In this document: positions 24,491-39,000 of the stretch, one piece after another
How positions within the stretch are numbered: the stretch's first letter is position 1
How the letters are laid out: each line of letters opens with the position of its first letter
The notes under the pieces: generated by a model
What the model saw: the letters and a program-made list of their open reading frames with translations, nothing else
The model's database searches: none
What the model was told of the DNA's origin: nothing
Origin: Monoplex corrugatus
Taxonomy: Eukaryota > Mollusca > Gastropoda > Littorinimorpha > Ranellidae
Direction of reading: 5' to 3'
Assembly (NCBI GenBank): GCA_030674185.1
Contig: CM060308.1
Location: 29,040,004-29,104,003, forward strand
DNA length: 64,000 nucleotides
Translations under genes and position numbers: made by a program

Positions 24491-26792
24491 GTACGTATTG
24501 TGGTGGTGTTGTGGTTGTTTGTTTTGTTGTTTGTTGTTGTTGTTATTGTTGTTTTGAGCCGTCCACGGTCCGTGGAGCAGGACAAGGTGTCCAATGGCAA
24601 CCTGAGTACGTCTTGTGTTGTTGTTGTTGTTTGTTATTGTTGTTGTCGTTGTTGTATTGTGTTGTTGTTGTTGTTTGTTGTTGTTTTGTTGTTGTTGTTG
24701 TTATTATTGTTGTTGCTGTTTGTTGTTGTTGTCGTTGATTGTTGCTGTTGTTGTTGTTGTTGTTGCGGGCCGTCCACGGTCAGGTGGAGCAGTACAAGGT
24801 CTCCAACGGCAACCTGAATATGTCTTGTGGTGTTGTTGTTGTTTGTTGTTGTTCGTTGTTTGTTGTTCTTGTTGCTTGTTCGTTCGTTCTTTGATTTAAC
24901 GTCTTTTCACTGTGAGTGATATAAGACAGGTTTGTTGTTGATTGTTGTTGTTGTATGTTGTTGCTGCTGTTGCTGTTTGTCATTGTTTTTGTTGTTGCTG
25001 CTGCTGCTGCTGCTGCTGTTGTTTGTGGTTCGTGTTCTTGTTGTTGTTGTTGTTGCTGTTGCTATTGTTTGTTGTTGTTGTTGCTGTTGTTGTTGCTGCT
25101 GTTTTTTTGTTGTTGTTATCGTTGTTGTAATGATGGCAGTGGTGGTGGTGATGGTATGTGTGTGTGGTTGTGTATATGAGTACGTGTGTCTGTCTGTGTG
25201 ATAGTTGTGGTGGTGGTAGTGGTGGTGGTGGTGGTGTGTATGTGTGTGTGTGTGTGAGTGAGTGCGTGCGCTTATGTGTGTGCGTTCGTTTGTTCATTGT
25301 TTCTTTTAACGCTTATTCATATACACGCTTTTAGACCTACCCCCCACCCACCGATAAAGGTGTATGTGTATTTCGGGGATGGCGGGTGGGGTGGATCATG
25401 TTTACAAGATGAAAAAGGTCATTGTATCATATTCAAGTAGTACATGTAAAATCAAACAAGCGAGCAGTCAATAGAATAGCAATTAGAGCATTAGAACTAA
25501 TCCGCATGCATCGGTGTTTGCATGCGTGTGCGTGCGTGCATGAATGCAATCACGGACGGGCACACACATACACACACACACATACACACACACACACACA
25601 CACCACACACACGCACACACACATACACACACTCACTCACTCACTCACTCACACACACACACACACACACGTGTACACACGTGTACACACACACACACAC
25701 ACACACAAACGCATACACAAACATACAAACACACACATGCGCGTGCACACACACATACATACATACATACATACATACATACATACATACATACATACAT
25801 ACATACATACATCATCATCATCAGGTGCCCTGCCGCATGGCGTTGGCGATCATGGACTTCCATCTGTCTCTATCTCTCGTTGCCCCTAGCATCTCTCCCA
25901 CCCCCCTCGTCCCCAGCCACTCTGCAAGTCCGTCCAGCATTTTCTCCCTGGGTCTACCCGGTGCTCTCTTTCCCTCCAGCTTTCCCGTTGTGACCAGGTG
26001 CTCCAAATCCCCCTTCCTCATAAAATGGCCTATAAAGGTTGCCTGTCTTTCCCTAATCTTCCTTATGAGTGATCTACTTGTGTCTGCCTCCATCAAGACT
26101 GTCTCATTTGTTTTCTTTGCTGTCCATGGAACTCTCAACATTCTTCTTAGAAACCACATCTCGGCTGCCTCAATCTTGATCTGGCTTTGTTTTTTGACTG
26201 TCCACGCCTCACAACCGTACAACAGTATCGGTTCTATATAACATTCAAGAACTCTCTTCCTGATGTTAATTGATAGGCATTTGTTAGTAAGAATGCCTGT
26301 CATCTTCCCGAATGCTGTTTTGGCTTGGCCGATTCTGCCTGCTATTTCTGATGTGCATCTGCCGTCTGATGAAATTATCGTTCCCAGGTATTTGAATTTA
26401 TCAACCTGTGTCAAGGTTGTGCCGTTTGCTGTTATATATACATACATACATACATTATGTATTTATAACGTCTTTGCCCTTACCTCTCAACAGCTGACAG
26501 CTTTGTGTTTCTCAGTCGCTAAGTTACATCATGCTTCAGAGTCGAACGAACCCCCCTCATCCCCAGATTCAGTGACAACTATGAGTTTTTTGTTCCTCGG
26601 AGTCCGTCGGGTCATTATGGCTGGTGTATGAGTGTTACCTTTTACCGAGCTGTTTTTCATGTAGAAGTCGGTTCCTCGCCCCCCCTCCCCCCACCTTCTA
26701 CATTCTTCCCACTCTCCCCCCCACAACACACACTCTTCCAACATACACAAACACTGGCACACGCACTTGCGTGCACACATAGACCACGCTCT

Positions 26793-26832
<40 letters not shown>

Positions 26833-26918
26833 GGGGAGGGAGAGAGAGAGACACACACACACGCACGCACACACAGACACACACACAGACACACACACAC
26901 ATACACACACTCTCTCTC

Positions 26919-26970
<52 letters not shown>

Positions 26971-29900
26971 TGTCTGTCTTGTCTGATGAAATCAGATTTC
27001 AGTGCTGCACTGCACAGAGAACACACGCTAGAACAGTCAGTGAAAACGGGGATCAAAGAGGAGGTAAGTAGGTAGTAAAGATCAATCAGCCATTCAACCA
27101 TGACTCATCCGACCACCCATTCGATTGGTTTGCTACAGGTAACCAGTTCATTTGTTTTTGTTGAATAAAACATGAACACGGACATGGCATTAGTTTGGCA
27201 GGCTGGTTAGTTGTTTGAGGACTCAAGGTCTGACGTCTCCTGTTCAGTCCTCTAGCCTGCAGCATAAAGACTGGCCTGTTCACTACCTATCCTAACGCTC
27301 CAGTCATCCTGGTGGCATCAGTTTGAAGTTTCATATGTTCCCCCCACCCCACCTCCTCCCCCTTCCCATTTCAAGACATAATCAGCGCTTAGGGTTTTGC
27401 GCCGGCGTCTAGGTCTCACACTTTGGCATTGTCCGAGCGTGATCAGTTCATCTTCAAACAGTTAACAATTTAACAAGAAACACCACGAGGGTGCGGATAG
27501 GACCTGAGGAACCAGTGCCTCGCCACTCTCGGGACACATATTCCAAGCTTCCGACACCAATCAACAGTCATTTCTTCAAGGAAGGAGCGGGGTTTCGGGT
27601 GGTCGTGGAGGGGGCTGCCCATGCGTTGCATGACTCAATCAGACCCTGTCATCAGCTACCTTGTTTACAAACCGAATGGCAAAGTGGGGAGATGACAAAC
27701 CCAGGGACATAGCCACACAAAGCGCACCAACCAGGTCCCCCCCTCCCCCCTCAGCCTCTGGATCAAGAGAGAATGGAAGACCCCTCTCTCGCCCCATAGT
27801 CAGCGCTTATGGTTTTGCGCCAGCGTCTGGATCATACATGGCATTGTCTGAGTGTGATGTGTCCCTTTTCAAATAGATTCTAAAGTCTTCCTTAGATCCT
27901 CGTCAACCCATATGAAATAATTTGCTGTGTTCCTGGCTCTTTTTTCTTCTTCTTGCTGTTGTAATTGTGGGGCTGTTGTTGTCATTTAAACCATAGTGCC
28001 AAGGACATCCACGCTGATGGTTCTGGTGCGGATTTTGCACAAGCTCTTAACGCCAAACGTGAAAAACTCAATTTGCCGCCTGCCGGTGCAAAGAACAATG
28101 GGAGAAATTAGATGAGGAACTTGTCCTTAAGCTGAATGCGCTAATAGGGAACAGTACGCTGGAACACAAACTTGACACATACGGAGACATCATATACTCT
28201 ATCTGCAGGGACACTTATGGAGTGAAGCAGCCAAAGACAAAAACGCCTCCCCAGAAATCCAGAAGACAGCAACAGATGGAGAGCATCCGGGGGAAGAAAA
28301 GGAAGCTTAAAAAGCGAATGAAAACTGCCTCAGAATTCGAGAAGCAAGGGCTCCTGGAACTCTGGAAAGATCTGAAGGCCAAACACAATGCTCTCAGCAA
28401 AGTGGAATCAGCAAGGCGAAGACAGAGCAAAAAGAAGAAGACTCAAGATCGTTTCTTCAAAGATCCCTTTGACTTTGCAAGAAAGCTGTTTGAACAACCC
28501 AAATCAGGGACTCTCACAGTGGGCAAGGAAACCCTAGAGCAGCATCTCAGGGAAACATATTCCGATTCTCAGCGCGAGGCACCACTTGAAATCCAGGATC
28601 TGGTTTGGTCTGCAGCGCCAGAAGGAAAATTCAATAACAAACCACCAACACTGGATGAAGTGAAGAACGTAGTAAAGAAAGCCAGAGCCAAGTCAGCACC
28701 TGGACCAAACGGAATACCATACCTGCTCTACAAGAAATGCCCAAAAGTGCTCGAGTGGCTCCACAAGATGATTCGATCAGCATGGAGGAACCAGAAGATC
28801 AGCGACCAATGGATGAGAGCTGAAGGAGTGTAAAATCCGAAGGAGCAGAACTCCAGCAGCATCAACCAGTTCAGGCCAATATCACTTCTGAACGTCGAGG
28901 GGAAAATCTTCTTCTCTGTTATGGCAGCAAGATTGACAAAATACCTGACTGAAAACAAGTATCTGGATATGTCAGTCCAAAAGGGAGGCATACCAGGAAT
29001 GCCTGGATGCTTGGAACATGCCACGTTGATTTGGGATGCCATCCAAAAAGCAAGAACAGACAAGAGAGACATTGACGTAGTTTGGCTTGATCTGGCGAAT
29101 GCATATGGATCAGTTCCACACGATATGATCCAGCTGGCTCTTGAAATGTATCACATCCCAGAAAACATCCGAATAATGCTGAGGAAGTATTTCCAAGGGT
29201 TCTCAATGCGGTTCTCTACCAAAGAATACACCACGGACTGGATAGACCTAGAGGTGGGCATTGCAATGGGCTGTGCAATCTCTCCCATACTGTTCGTGTT
29301 GGCAATGGAAGTCATCTTGAAAGCTGCAATGAAGAGTTCAGGTCCAGTGAATCTGGGAGATGGATACCAGATGCCTCCTCTGAAAGCTTTCATGGATGAC
29401 ACAACAGTCTTGTCCACGGATGAGGAAGAGACACACCAAATCTTAAAGCAGCTGGATGAGCTGGTGGCCTGTTCAAGAATGAGGTTCAAACCAAAGAAAT
29501 CCGAAGTCTCTCACTGCGAAAAGGAAAAGTGGCAGATTCAGTCAAATTCATGGTAGCCAACCAAGCCATCCCCACTGTCACAGAAGAGCCAGTAAAAAGT
29601 CTCGGAAGATGATATGATGACTCCCTGAAAGACACACAAAGGGGATGTGAAACCAAGCAAACAGCAGAAGAAGGCCTGAAGAAAATAGATAACTGCGGAC
29701 TGCCAGGCAAATACAAAGTCTGGTGTTACAGTTCATGCTGATACCAAAGCTGCTGTGGCCACTGCTAATCTATGACATTTGCACCAGCACAGTGGAAGCA
29801 ATGGAAGCCAAAATCAACAAATACACAAGAAAATGGCTCGGTGTCCCACCTGGTCTCACTGATGTTGCATTCTACTGTCGTCAAGCAATGCTGAAGCTAT

Positions 29901-32900
29901 CTCTCAAATCCATAGTGGAGGAATACAAAGTTGGAAAAGCAAGACTGTTGAGCATGCTGGAGGAATCGGAAGACAATATCGTGAGATCAGTTCAGCCAAA
30001 GCTGAGAACTGGCAGAAAATGGAAAGTCCAAGAGACTGTAAACAATGCCAAGAGAAACCTCAGCATCAAAGAAATAATTGGACACACGCAAACCAACAGA
30101 CAGGGACTGGGAGCAACAAAAATGCAGTGGTGGTCCAAAGCCAAAAGGAAGGAAAAAAGAGACATGATCATACAGGAGTTGAAGAAAGAAGAAGATGTCA
30201 AAAGAGTGCAGAAGGCAGTCCAGCAAGGTCAACAGGGGCAATGGACAACATGGGACAGTGCACTCCAAAGAAGTTTCAGCTGGAACGATATGTGGCACAT
30301 GGCTCCTCTAAGGATAAGCTTCCTCCTCAGATCTGTATATGACCTGCTCCCCTCGAATGCAAACTTAGTGAAATGGGGGAAATCAGATGACCCAGCATGT
30401 CCGCTCTGTCAGAAGAAACAAACAATGAAACATGTCCTAAGCTCTTGCAAAGTAGCGCTAGCCCAAGGAAGGTATACATGGAGGCACAACCAAGTTCTGA
30501 AAGTGATCACAGACGTGGTTAGCGAAAAAAACCATGACCCCAAACGCACCAATTGCTATGACAACGTTCTACAAAGCAGGAGGGAAACAGGTCTGGCCCA
30601 AAATTGCTATGACAACCAGCACATTGCCAAAGGGTCTTCTGGATGGAGCATTCGACTGGGAGTGTACAGCAGACCTCCCAGAGTGGAGAAATTACCCAGA
30701 TGTCATCAGCAAGACAGGCATGAGACCAGACATCGCTCTCCACTCTGACTCCTCGAAACAAGTGATTCTGATAGAACTCACTGTGCCATACGAAAGCAGA
30801 ATGGAAGAAGCACATATCTACAAGACCGAAAAATACGCCGGTCTTGCCAGCACCCTGAAGAAAGCAGGTCTGCGGGTCAAAATCTTCGCCATAGAGGTCG
30901 GGGCAAGAGGGTTTGTGGGCACCTCCGCTTATGATCTCATGAAACAACTCGCCATTTCTGGGAAGAAGAGGACTAGAGCCCTTAAAGCGATGGCAGAGGC
31001 AGCAGAAAGGAGCTCAAGCTGGATCTGGGCAAGGAGGAACCAAAGTGGACTTCATAAGGATTAAATTCCCTACAGATGATGTGTGCCCCGTTAGCACATT
31101 GGTAAAACCGCGTACCGCAGTTCTGAAGCGCAGAATCGCCCAGGTTCGCTCCCCGGCGTGGGAAAAAAAAAATAGACAACACAGCAGAAGGGCATCCAGG
31201 AGTCATGACCTGGATGTGGCCCGGCCCCCCGAGAGTGTAAGGAGTTCAGGGCCGAAACACTTGTCTAAAGGGGGTTACTTCTCTGAAGACCTTCTGTTGT
31301 CTAGCTCTCCCTAGAGTTTCTTTCTACCTTGTTCGTGTGTGTGTCAAAATCTGCAAGTGAGTGTATACATCGGACGTCTGTGTCTGCGTGATTTGGATGA
31401 CGCATTATGTCAGAAGGGTAAGAATTTACAAAACCCTCCCTCCTACCCTCGCCTCTCTCTCTTTCCCACCCTCCCACGTCTGCTTTTCATCCATTTACAT
31501 TTCGCGCCACCTTTCCCTTCCAGCCCAAAACTGTTTGCATGGACTTGCATACTGAAAGTGTCATATAAAAAGAAGCAGTGGCAGCAGCTAGTATTACCAT
31601 TGTTTAGTTTTGATAAAGGGAGCAACCATGCATGCTGTACGTATATTGTGAGGCTGTTTTTTAAAATCCTGTGTCGCAGTTCTTAAAAACTAGGCATACA
31701 TTTACAAATCCATGGCCCATTCGCTAAGGATTATTTACACATGTTTTCTTTGTGGGGTTGTCCAACAGACTCCAAATTTGGGACTGTTCAACGAGAAAGG
31801 GAATGAGACTAATGAAATTTGTAACTATGTTTCATATTGTAATATTTTGCGTTACATTGCGTTGCATTGCATTGTATTGTATTGTTTTGTATTGCATTGC
31901 ATTGCATTGTATTGTATTGCATTGAATTGTATTGTATTGTATTGTATTGTACTGTGCTGTATTGTATTATTACTGCGTTGTGTTGTATTGATGCATTGCA
32001 GTGTTGTCAGTCTTCAGACAAATGAACACGTGTACTGTCTGTTCTTGTGAGGGTTTATCTGTGGTTCCTGTGTAAGTTTGTTTCCGATCCTTGTGTAACT
32101 GTTCCTTGATACACATGCCATGCAATCATATCTTGATTTAGAGACTATCAATCGGTCATTCCATACACCAATAACTGGGGATCATTCACACATCCTTTCT
32201 GCTCACTGGGATTGTCCAGCAGACTCAGAACTGGAAGCGGTGAAGGCTTTGTTCAACGAGAAGGAGAAGGAGCTAGCGGTGGCCTCGAGTCGGGTGGACG
32301 TCCTCAATCAGCAGCTGAAGGAGGCCAAGGCCATGGTACTCATCACTTCCAACGGCAGCACGATCAAGGGCGACCCCCACGCCCTGGCCTTGGAGCTGGA
32401 CAGACTGAGGCAAGAGCTTTTGGTGAGTGACCTGAGTTTGAACGATTTCCCTGAGATGGGCAACGAGTAACTGACTTAAGGTTTAGAGATTCTCGGAGGA
32501 ATTATGATATGTAGATGATATCCTCTGTCCAGACAGAAACCTGATTTAGATTTAAACAGGGCTTAAAACGTTCCGCGTCTGGGCGGAATTCCGCGATTTC
32601 GGTTTGTCAAAAAAGAAAGAAAAAAAAAACAAACAAAAAAAACGAAAGGAGCAAGGCATCCGTGATCGGCTTGCAAGCGTTCATAGCAACGGCGCGCAAG
32701 TTATGGCCCCTGATTTGCCCCCGGACCCCCCTAGTTACAGTGTTCTTTCCTCCTCCTGTTTTAAAGCCCTGTTTAAAGGTCCTAGCCAGGGAAAAACAGT
32801 AAAGTTAAAGAGATCTCGAGAGGACATTACTTTATTTTAACCCTTTGACTCCTGCACCCTGTCCATCAGCATCCTGCATCGTCAACCATGCTAGCAAAGC

Positions 32901-35556
32901 AAAACGTTAACCCTTTGACTCCCTCACCCTATCCACCAGCTTCGAGGGTTAAGTTTTTGCAGCTGGTGGATAGGGTGCGGGAGTCAAAGGGTTAAATGAG
33001 GGGCAATGAGAGCAATAGCCAGGTGCTTAAGGTATCGGACTTCCGATCGCAAGATCTGAATTTGATCCTGTATGGATCGTGCCTGGTAGGCAAAGGATGG
33101 ATATTTTCAGATTTCCCAGCGTATCCTGTCGCCCAGGTCAAAATAGTTAAATACATATATATTCAGATCTGCTTGTGTCTAAATACACTTTTTGTGTATA
33201 CGCACGCAGAACGTCAAATACGCGCGCTAAAGATCCTGTTAGCTATTTCAGTGTTTGGTGGTATATGGAAAACCGTAAAGGTCCAGTTTGCACATTACCT
33301 GAAGACAGGGGCATGCAGACTATACAGCAACATAAGCCTGCACAGCATGGGCCAAACAGCATGCATACATGCATTTCAGAAAACGTTGTCCGGGAAGGAA
33401 AAAGCCAGAATAGCCAAAACCAGAAATGGAGCGGTAATTATAGTTTAATACTGCTCATTAACTTTGTGTGATCTATAAAAGTGGGATTATAGTATCTTCT
33501 ATGACTACTCCATCACAAGCTCTGATATTTTTAACTTCTTATCTCATTCGTTGCTTTTTATGTGTACTGTAGGTACAATAGTCTGCAGTGTCATCAGTTT
33601 GATTCATCACCCTTATAGACAGAGACAGTTTTAGTCGTTTTGCAGTATGTTGTATCATATTTTCCCAGCACCTAGTTTATCCTCTTACTGTAGACAGTCT
33701 GTCCTTTCATCCGATTCATTCCCCCCTTCCCAGATAGTACGGTTTTGCTTGTGTCCTAAATGTTCAACATCAGTCCCTTCTTTTTGTTCCCACAGCACCG
33801 CAACAAACTGAACGAACAGCAAAGCAATCACCTAGCAGCCCAGCGTCAGTTCCTAAAGCAGCGTAAAGATGAAGTATCCAAGATGGACGCACGTATCCAC
33901 GAGCTGCAGCAGCGCCTAAAGAAACGCCGCTCTCAGCATCAGCTGCAGCCCAACGCCAAGGGCAGCAGCGATAAAGGCGGGGAGCAGAGCCTCCCAGCGT
34001 CCAGACTTCAGAACCAGGGGAGGAAACCGGGGGCGCCAAACGTGGCTGCTGTGGAGCCCTACATTCAGTACGCCCCCAAGGACGTGGTGAAGGATGATCT
34101 GTATTCGAAGACCAGCTTCCAGAAGCAGGACCCCAAGTACCAAACGTTACCCCCCAACACAAAGTTCATCCCTTCAGGGGACGAGAGTTCCAAGCCTGGC
34201 GGGGTAGCCGGGAATCAAGAGGTGAATAACAACAACAACAACAAAGGTGGGAGTGGTGTCAGTGGTGTGAAACATGTGGAGTACAAGATCCCAGCCCTCA
34301 TTTCTTCCCACTTCAACGCCCACCGCGGGCAGAGCGGCTCAGCCGCCAACAGGACTTCCACAGACAGTGCCGGTGCTGGTGGTCCGGACTCTGTGAAACC
34401 CTCCACACAACCGTCCGCACAAGGACCAGGCTCAAGCTCCACGCCTCAACAGCTTGTGAATAAACTCCCCAAAGGCCCCCGGCCTTTCGTTAACACTTTC
34501 GGGAAATCAGGGTTACTACCTAAGTGGCCTCCAGAACCAAAGAAGGACGAAGACGCAGCGCCAAAACCAGCATCCCACCAAGTTCCACCTCACCACCCAC
34601 AGATAAACATTTTCGACGAGGAGCGGCAGGCTGGGAGCGGACAGAGCTCTCCCGCTTCTAGTGAGGGTTCTGGCCCTTTGGTGAAGCAAGGCTCCGGGGT
34701 GTTCGTGCACCCTCTGGCCGCGTCTTCTCAGCCGAACCCGCCTGTAGCGAGCGTGAATCAAACCGGAAGTGGGCCTCCGCAAGAAAACAAGTTCCTCGGT
34801 CAGCCTCTGGACTTCAGAGGCGTTGCAGGTCTTCAGGAACCCAAGCCGCCTCCTAACACACCTCAGGGCTCGTCTATGGAGAGCCCAAGGGATGTGAATT
34901 TGAACCAGCCCGCTGTGGTGAAGCCTGGGGATGGGAATGGGGATGATACAGACTCGTCCAGACTGAGCGGGAACGATTCGGTGAACCTGGGCATGCCCCA
35001 GGCGACGTCCACACCCCAGGGTGCTGAGGACAAGACAGGGTCAACTGTCACCTCAACCAGCGTCCAGCTCCCACCTACAGGTTAGGAGACAGGTTCTTTG
35101 ATGTCTTTATTTCGTTTACGTTTTTCATTGTGTGTGTATTCTCGTCAACAATGTTACTGGACACTATTTTATGAAATGTTCTTTTTTTCGCTCTCTTTTT
35201 AAGAGAGAGAGTGCCAGACAAACAGACAGACAGACTGACAGACAGTCAGACAGACAATGTGAGATAGATAGACAGAGAAAGACAGAGAGAGGCAGACAGA
35301 CAGACAGAGAGAGACAGAGAAAGAGAGAGAGACTAAAAACCAGAAAGAGAGATAGACAGACACAGAAGAGAGAGTCAGAGAGAGAGAGACAGACAGACCG
35401 AGACAGACAGACAGGGAGAAACAGAGAGAGAGAGAGAGAGGAAGAGAGAGAGAGAGGAATATGTGTGTGTATTTCTCTAATATTTTGGTGTAAAGAAAAA
35501 GAAATTGTAATATCAACATGGTGAAATTGTGCGTGTGTGTGTGTGTGTGTAATGTG

Positions 35557-35613
<57 letters not shown>

Positions 35614-35642
35614 TGTGTGAGTGTGCGTGTGTGGTGTGTGTG

Positions 35643-35677
<35 letters not shown>

Positions 35678-35801
35678 GGTTATGGCAAGCAGTTTTCATA
35701 GCTTTGTGGAAGGTCTTTTAAATGAACTTTGAACAGGTTCATTCTACAAGGAGGTTGTGAATGCTCAAACCTGAAGCAATAAGCCTAGTTATTTTGTGCA
35801 T

Positions 35802-35878
<77 letters not shown>

Positions 35879-36039
35879 GCGTTTCAGTGTATATGTACAT
35901 TGTGCGTACGTGCATGCGTGCGTGTGTGTATGTGTGTGCGTGCATGTGTATATGTGCGTGTGCGCATGTGAGTGTGTCGGTGTGTTTGAATGTGTGTACG
36001 CGCATGCGTGCGTGTGTGTACGGCATGCGTTGTGTGTGT

Positions 36040-36088
<49 letters not shown>

Positions 36089-39000
36089 GTGTGTGTTTCG
36101 TTTTTTTTTCCATGCATTTTTAGGAAAAGAATTAATAATGTTGAAGAGAATTAGTATTTAACTTTTTCCAAAGCATTATCCAATAAGATTTACCCCGGTA
36201 TTTTGAACATTTTCTGAATTTTGTATTTTATTATGTAGCAGCTGGTAATGGCCAAGCAAACTTGTGCCAGTGAGAGTAACAGAGGTATGGAAGATAAATA
36301 TGTTTCATTGTTGTTCTTATCGTTGTTCGTTTTATATCGTCATTCAGGTCTGAAATCTAGAGTGAAGATCATCAGTCGGTCCGCCTCGTTGTGTACAGAT
36401 CGCAAGGCATCCACCTGCCTTCACGTACCTTCTGCAGCCTTGATGGTCTTGAGCTGAGTAGAATAGCTCAGTCCTCACGAGTCTTTCAGGTCTCCTACAT
36501 CAGTTGTGCTGTCAGGTTCCTGTTGATTTGCCCCGTTTCCTAGGGATGCCCATGACAGAGAGGTGCCTCGATGCCTGATTTCGTTCATTTGATAACGTGG
36601 TCCAGTCATCTCCATCCCTTCTTCATCTCTTTGATAATTGATTGCTGTTGTGGGCTGATCATCTGGCCTCCTCCTTATTGGCAATTTCATTTTCAGTTTT
36701 TTTTTAAAGATAATGTCTCCGTTCTTGGAATGAATTCTGTATTCGCTGACGCCTCTGATGCTGTGTGATGGGTAAGATCCAAAATGAACGTGGCATAAGC
36801 ATTACGCCTGCACTTAACGCCAATACGTTGGCAAGATTTCGAGGCAAGATGGTGCTAATTTTCCGAATCCGTCATAGACATTAATTAAGATACACGTGCC
36901 TCGGTACAAAATGATATTACAGTTATTATGTTTTCTAACATCATGTTACTGAGCAGAATAGTTCATTTTCAGTTTTCTAAACTTAAGTTTGTTTCTGTCC
37001 CACTTCAGATACGCATCCAAGAACGTGATCGCCAACACGTACATGGGTCGCCTAGGCAGCTCGGCCTTGGCTCGATATCAGCAGCTCAACAAACAACTCT
37101 ACAGCACCATCGACTCCACGCAGGGCAACAGCGCCCAGACGCAAGAACCATCGCAGAAACCCACCCACAGGAAAACCCTAGCAGACGAGTTGCGAGCAGC
37201 ATTCAACACCCAAAAGCAAGAACCTTCGGAAAATCTACCCATGGATGGTCAGGGTGGGATGACTCAATTCGGACTGGTGGGGTCTCCCAACTACCCGGAC
37301 ATTGCCTCCGATAAAGGGAGTTTCAAGCCCAACACGCCCAAACACATCCGACGCAGGCATTCAGACAGTGACAGCGAGGACACAGGAAAAGCGTTTCACA
37401 GGGGAGATAGACCCAGACAACAGAAATCTCAGTCAGAAGAAGGCAGCACCATCAACAACAATGCAACGCTAAACAGCACTACAACAGATGCAGAGGCAAA
37501 GCCCTCCTCTCAGAGACGTAGAACTATCAGTGAAAGTGGTGGGAATAACAAAAACACGTCGTCGTCCTCAAATCAGGAGAAGCAGGGTGGAACTGACAGC
37601 AAAACGACGGTGGTATTAAGGCAGAAAAAGACCATTTTGAAGGGAGACAACCGACGCAAGTCCAACAACCGTGTGAGTTTCGACCCCCTTGCCCTTCTGT
37701 TGGACGCTTCACTGGAAGGCGAACTGGACTTGGTGACTAGGACTGCTAAAGAGGTGATTGTTTCGTTGTTGCTTTACTTGTGGCGTACCTTTTTTTGTTT
37801 TACCGCATTAAAGATGTTTTAACCCCCCCCCCTCCCCCTTTTATTTCAACCTCACTCAAGGTGTACTTCTCATTTTTTTAAACACCACTCAAGGTACACT
37901 ATCTAAAACAAAAAAAATTCAGTAAACCTTGACAGAAAATCAGCCCCCACTGTAGTCCTTGGAGTGACAAAGGCTACCGGAGAGTCCATGCAAAGACCGG
38001 TGGAAGGCAACGGGAAACCACCGTCGTATTCTCCGAAGAACATCGTGGCCAGATACATCAGTAAAAGAAAAATAAACGATGTGAATAAGGGTACCACTAA
38101 AGCACTTCGTACTGTAGGGGAAGTCATGTTAAGCAGGTGATACCAGACTGCCATCAAGCTACTGCTAGTAGATTAAAAGACATAAGAATTGCAACATGGG
38201 ATATTAGAACAATGCTCCAGAAGGGAAGACTAGAAAACGTCAAGATAGAAATGGAAAGATTGAACATCAATGTTTTAGGATTACAAGAGACGAGATGATA
38301 GGGAGCAGGCATGATAACATCGGGCAAGCATGAAATTATATTTTGGAGGGGACACACATGAAAGAGGGGAAGGCATCATAATGATGGACGATAACATGTC
38401 AGAGACTGTCAAAGTATACTGGGCTACATCAGACTGCATTTTACTGTTAGATTGGAGGGCAAGCCATTTGATGTCAACATCGTGCAAGTATATGCACCAA
38501 CATCCGCAAGTTCTGAGGAAGCAATTGACAACTTCTATATAGAATTAGAGACATTACAGCCAAGGCTCAGTGTAAATTACAGGACGTTACAGTTGTAATG
38601 GGAGATTTTAATGCTAAAGCCAGTGGGACAGAAAAAAGTAGATGACATATTTTAATGGTAAATTGAGACAAGAAAAAGTAGATGACATAGCTGGACCTGA
38701 TGGCCTTGGCACGAGAGATGAAGGGGGAGAGAAACTTGTTGAGTGGGCACAAGTAAATGAATTCATGGTAGGAAACACTTAGTTTGAACAACCTAACAGA
38801 AGAAAATTGACATGGATGAATCCAGGAGACAAGCAAAAGAAATTAGATTGATTACTTTTACCTTTTCTTTTCCTGTCCTCTTATGCCGTTAAGTGTTGAG
38901 GGGAGATGCAGCTTTCGGACGTGGGCCAGATGGGTAGTGTCTGCCATAGTTAGGTTGATTCTTTCAGTTGTTTCTTTCACACCTTCTATCCATTTTCTCC

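Noticed and set aside
23824..24738. 304-codon frame starting in the GAT repeat
   Set aside because: Only 24211-24490 is ASPP exon; the upstream part is microsatellite intron and the downstream part is the GTT repeat.
25560..25812. CRISPR-like regular spacing in ACAT/CA repeats
   Set aside because: Simple microsatellites without unique spacers, in a eukaryotic intron.
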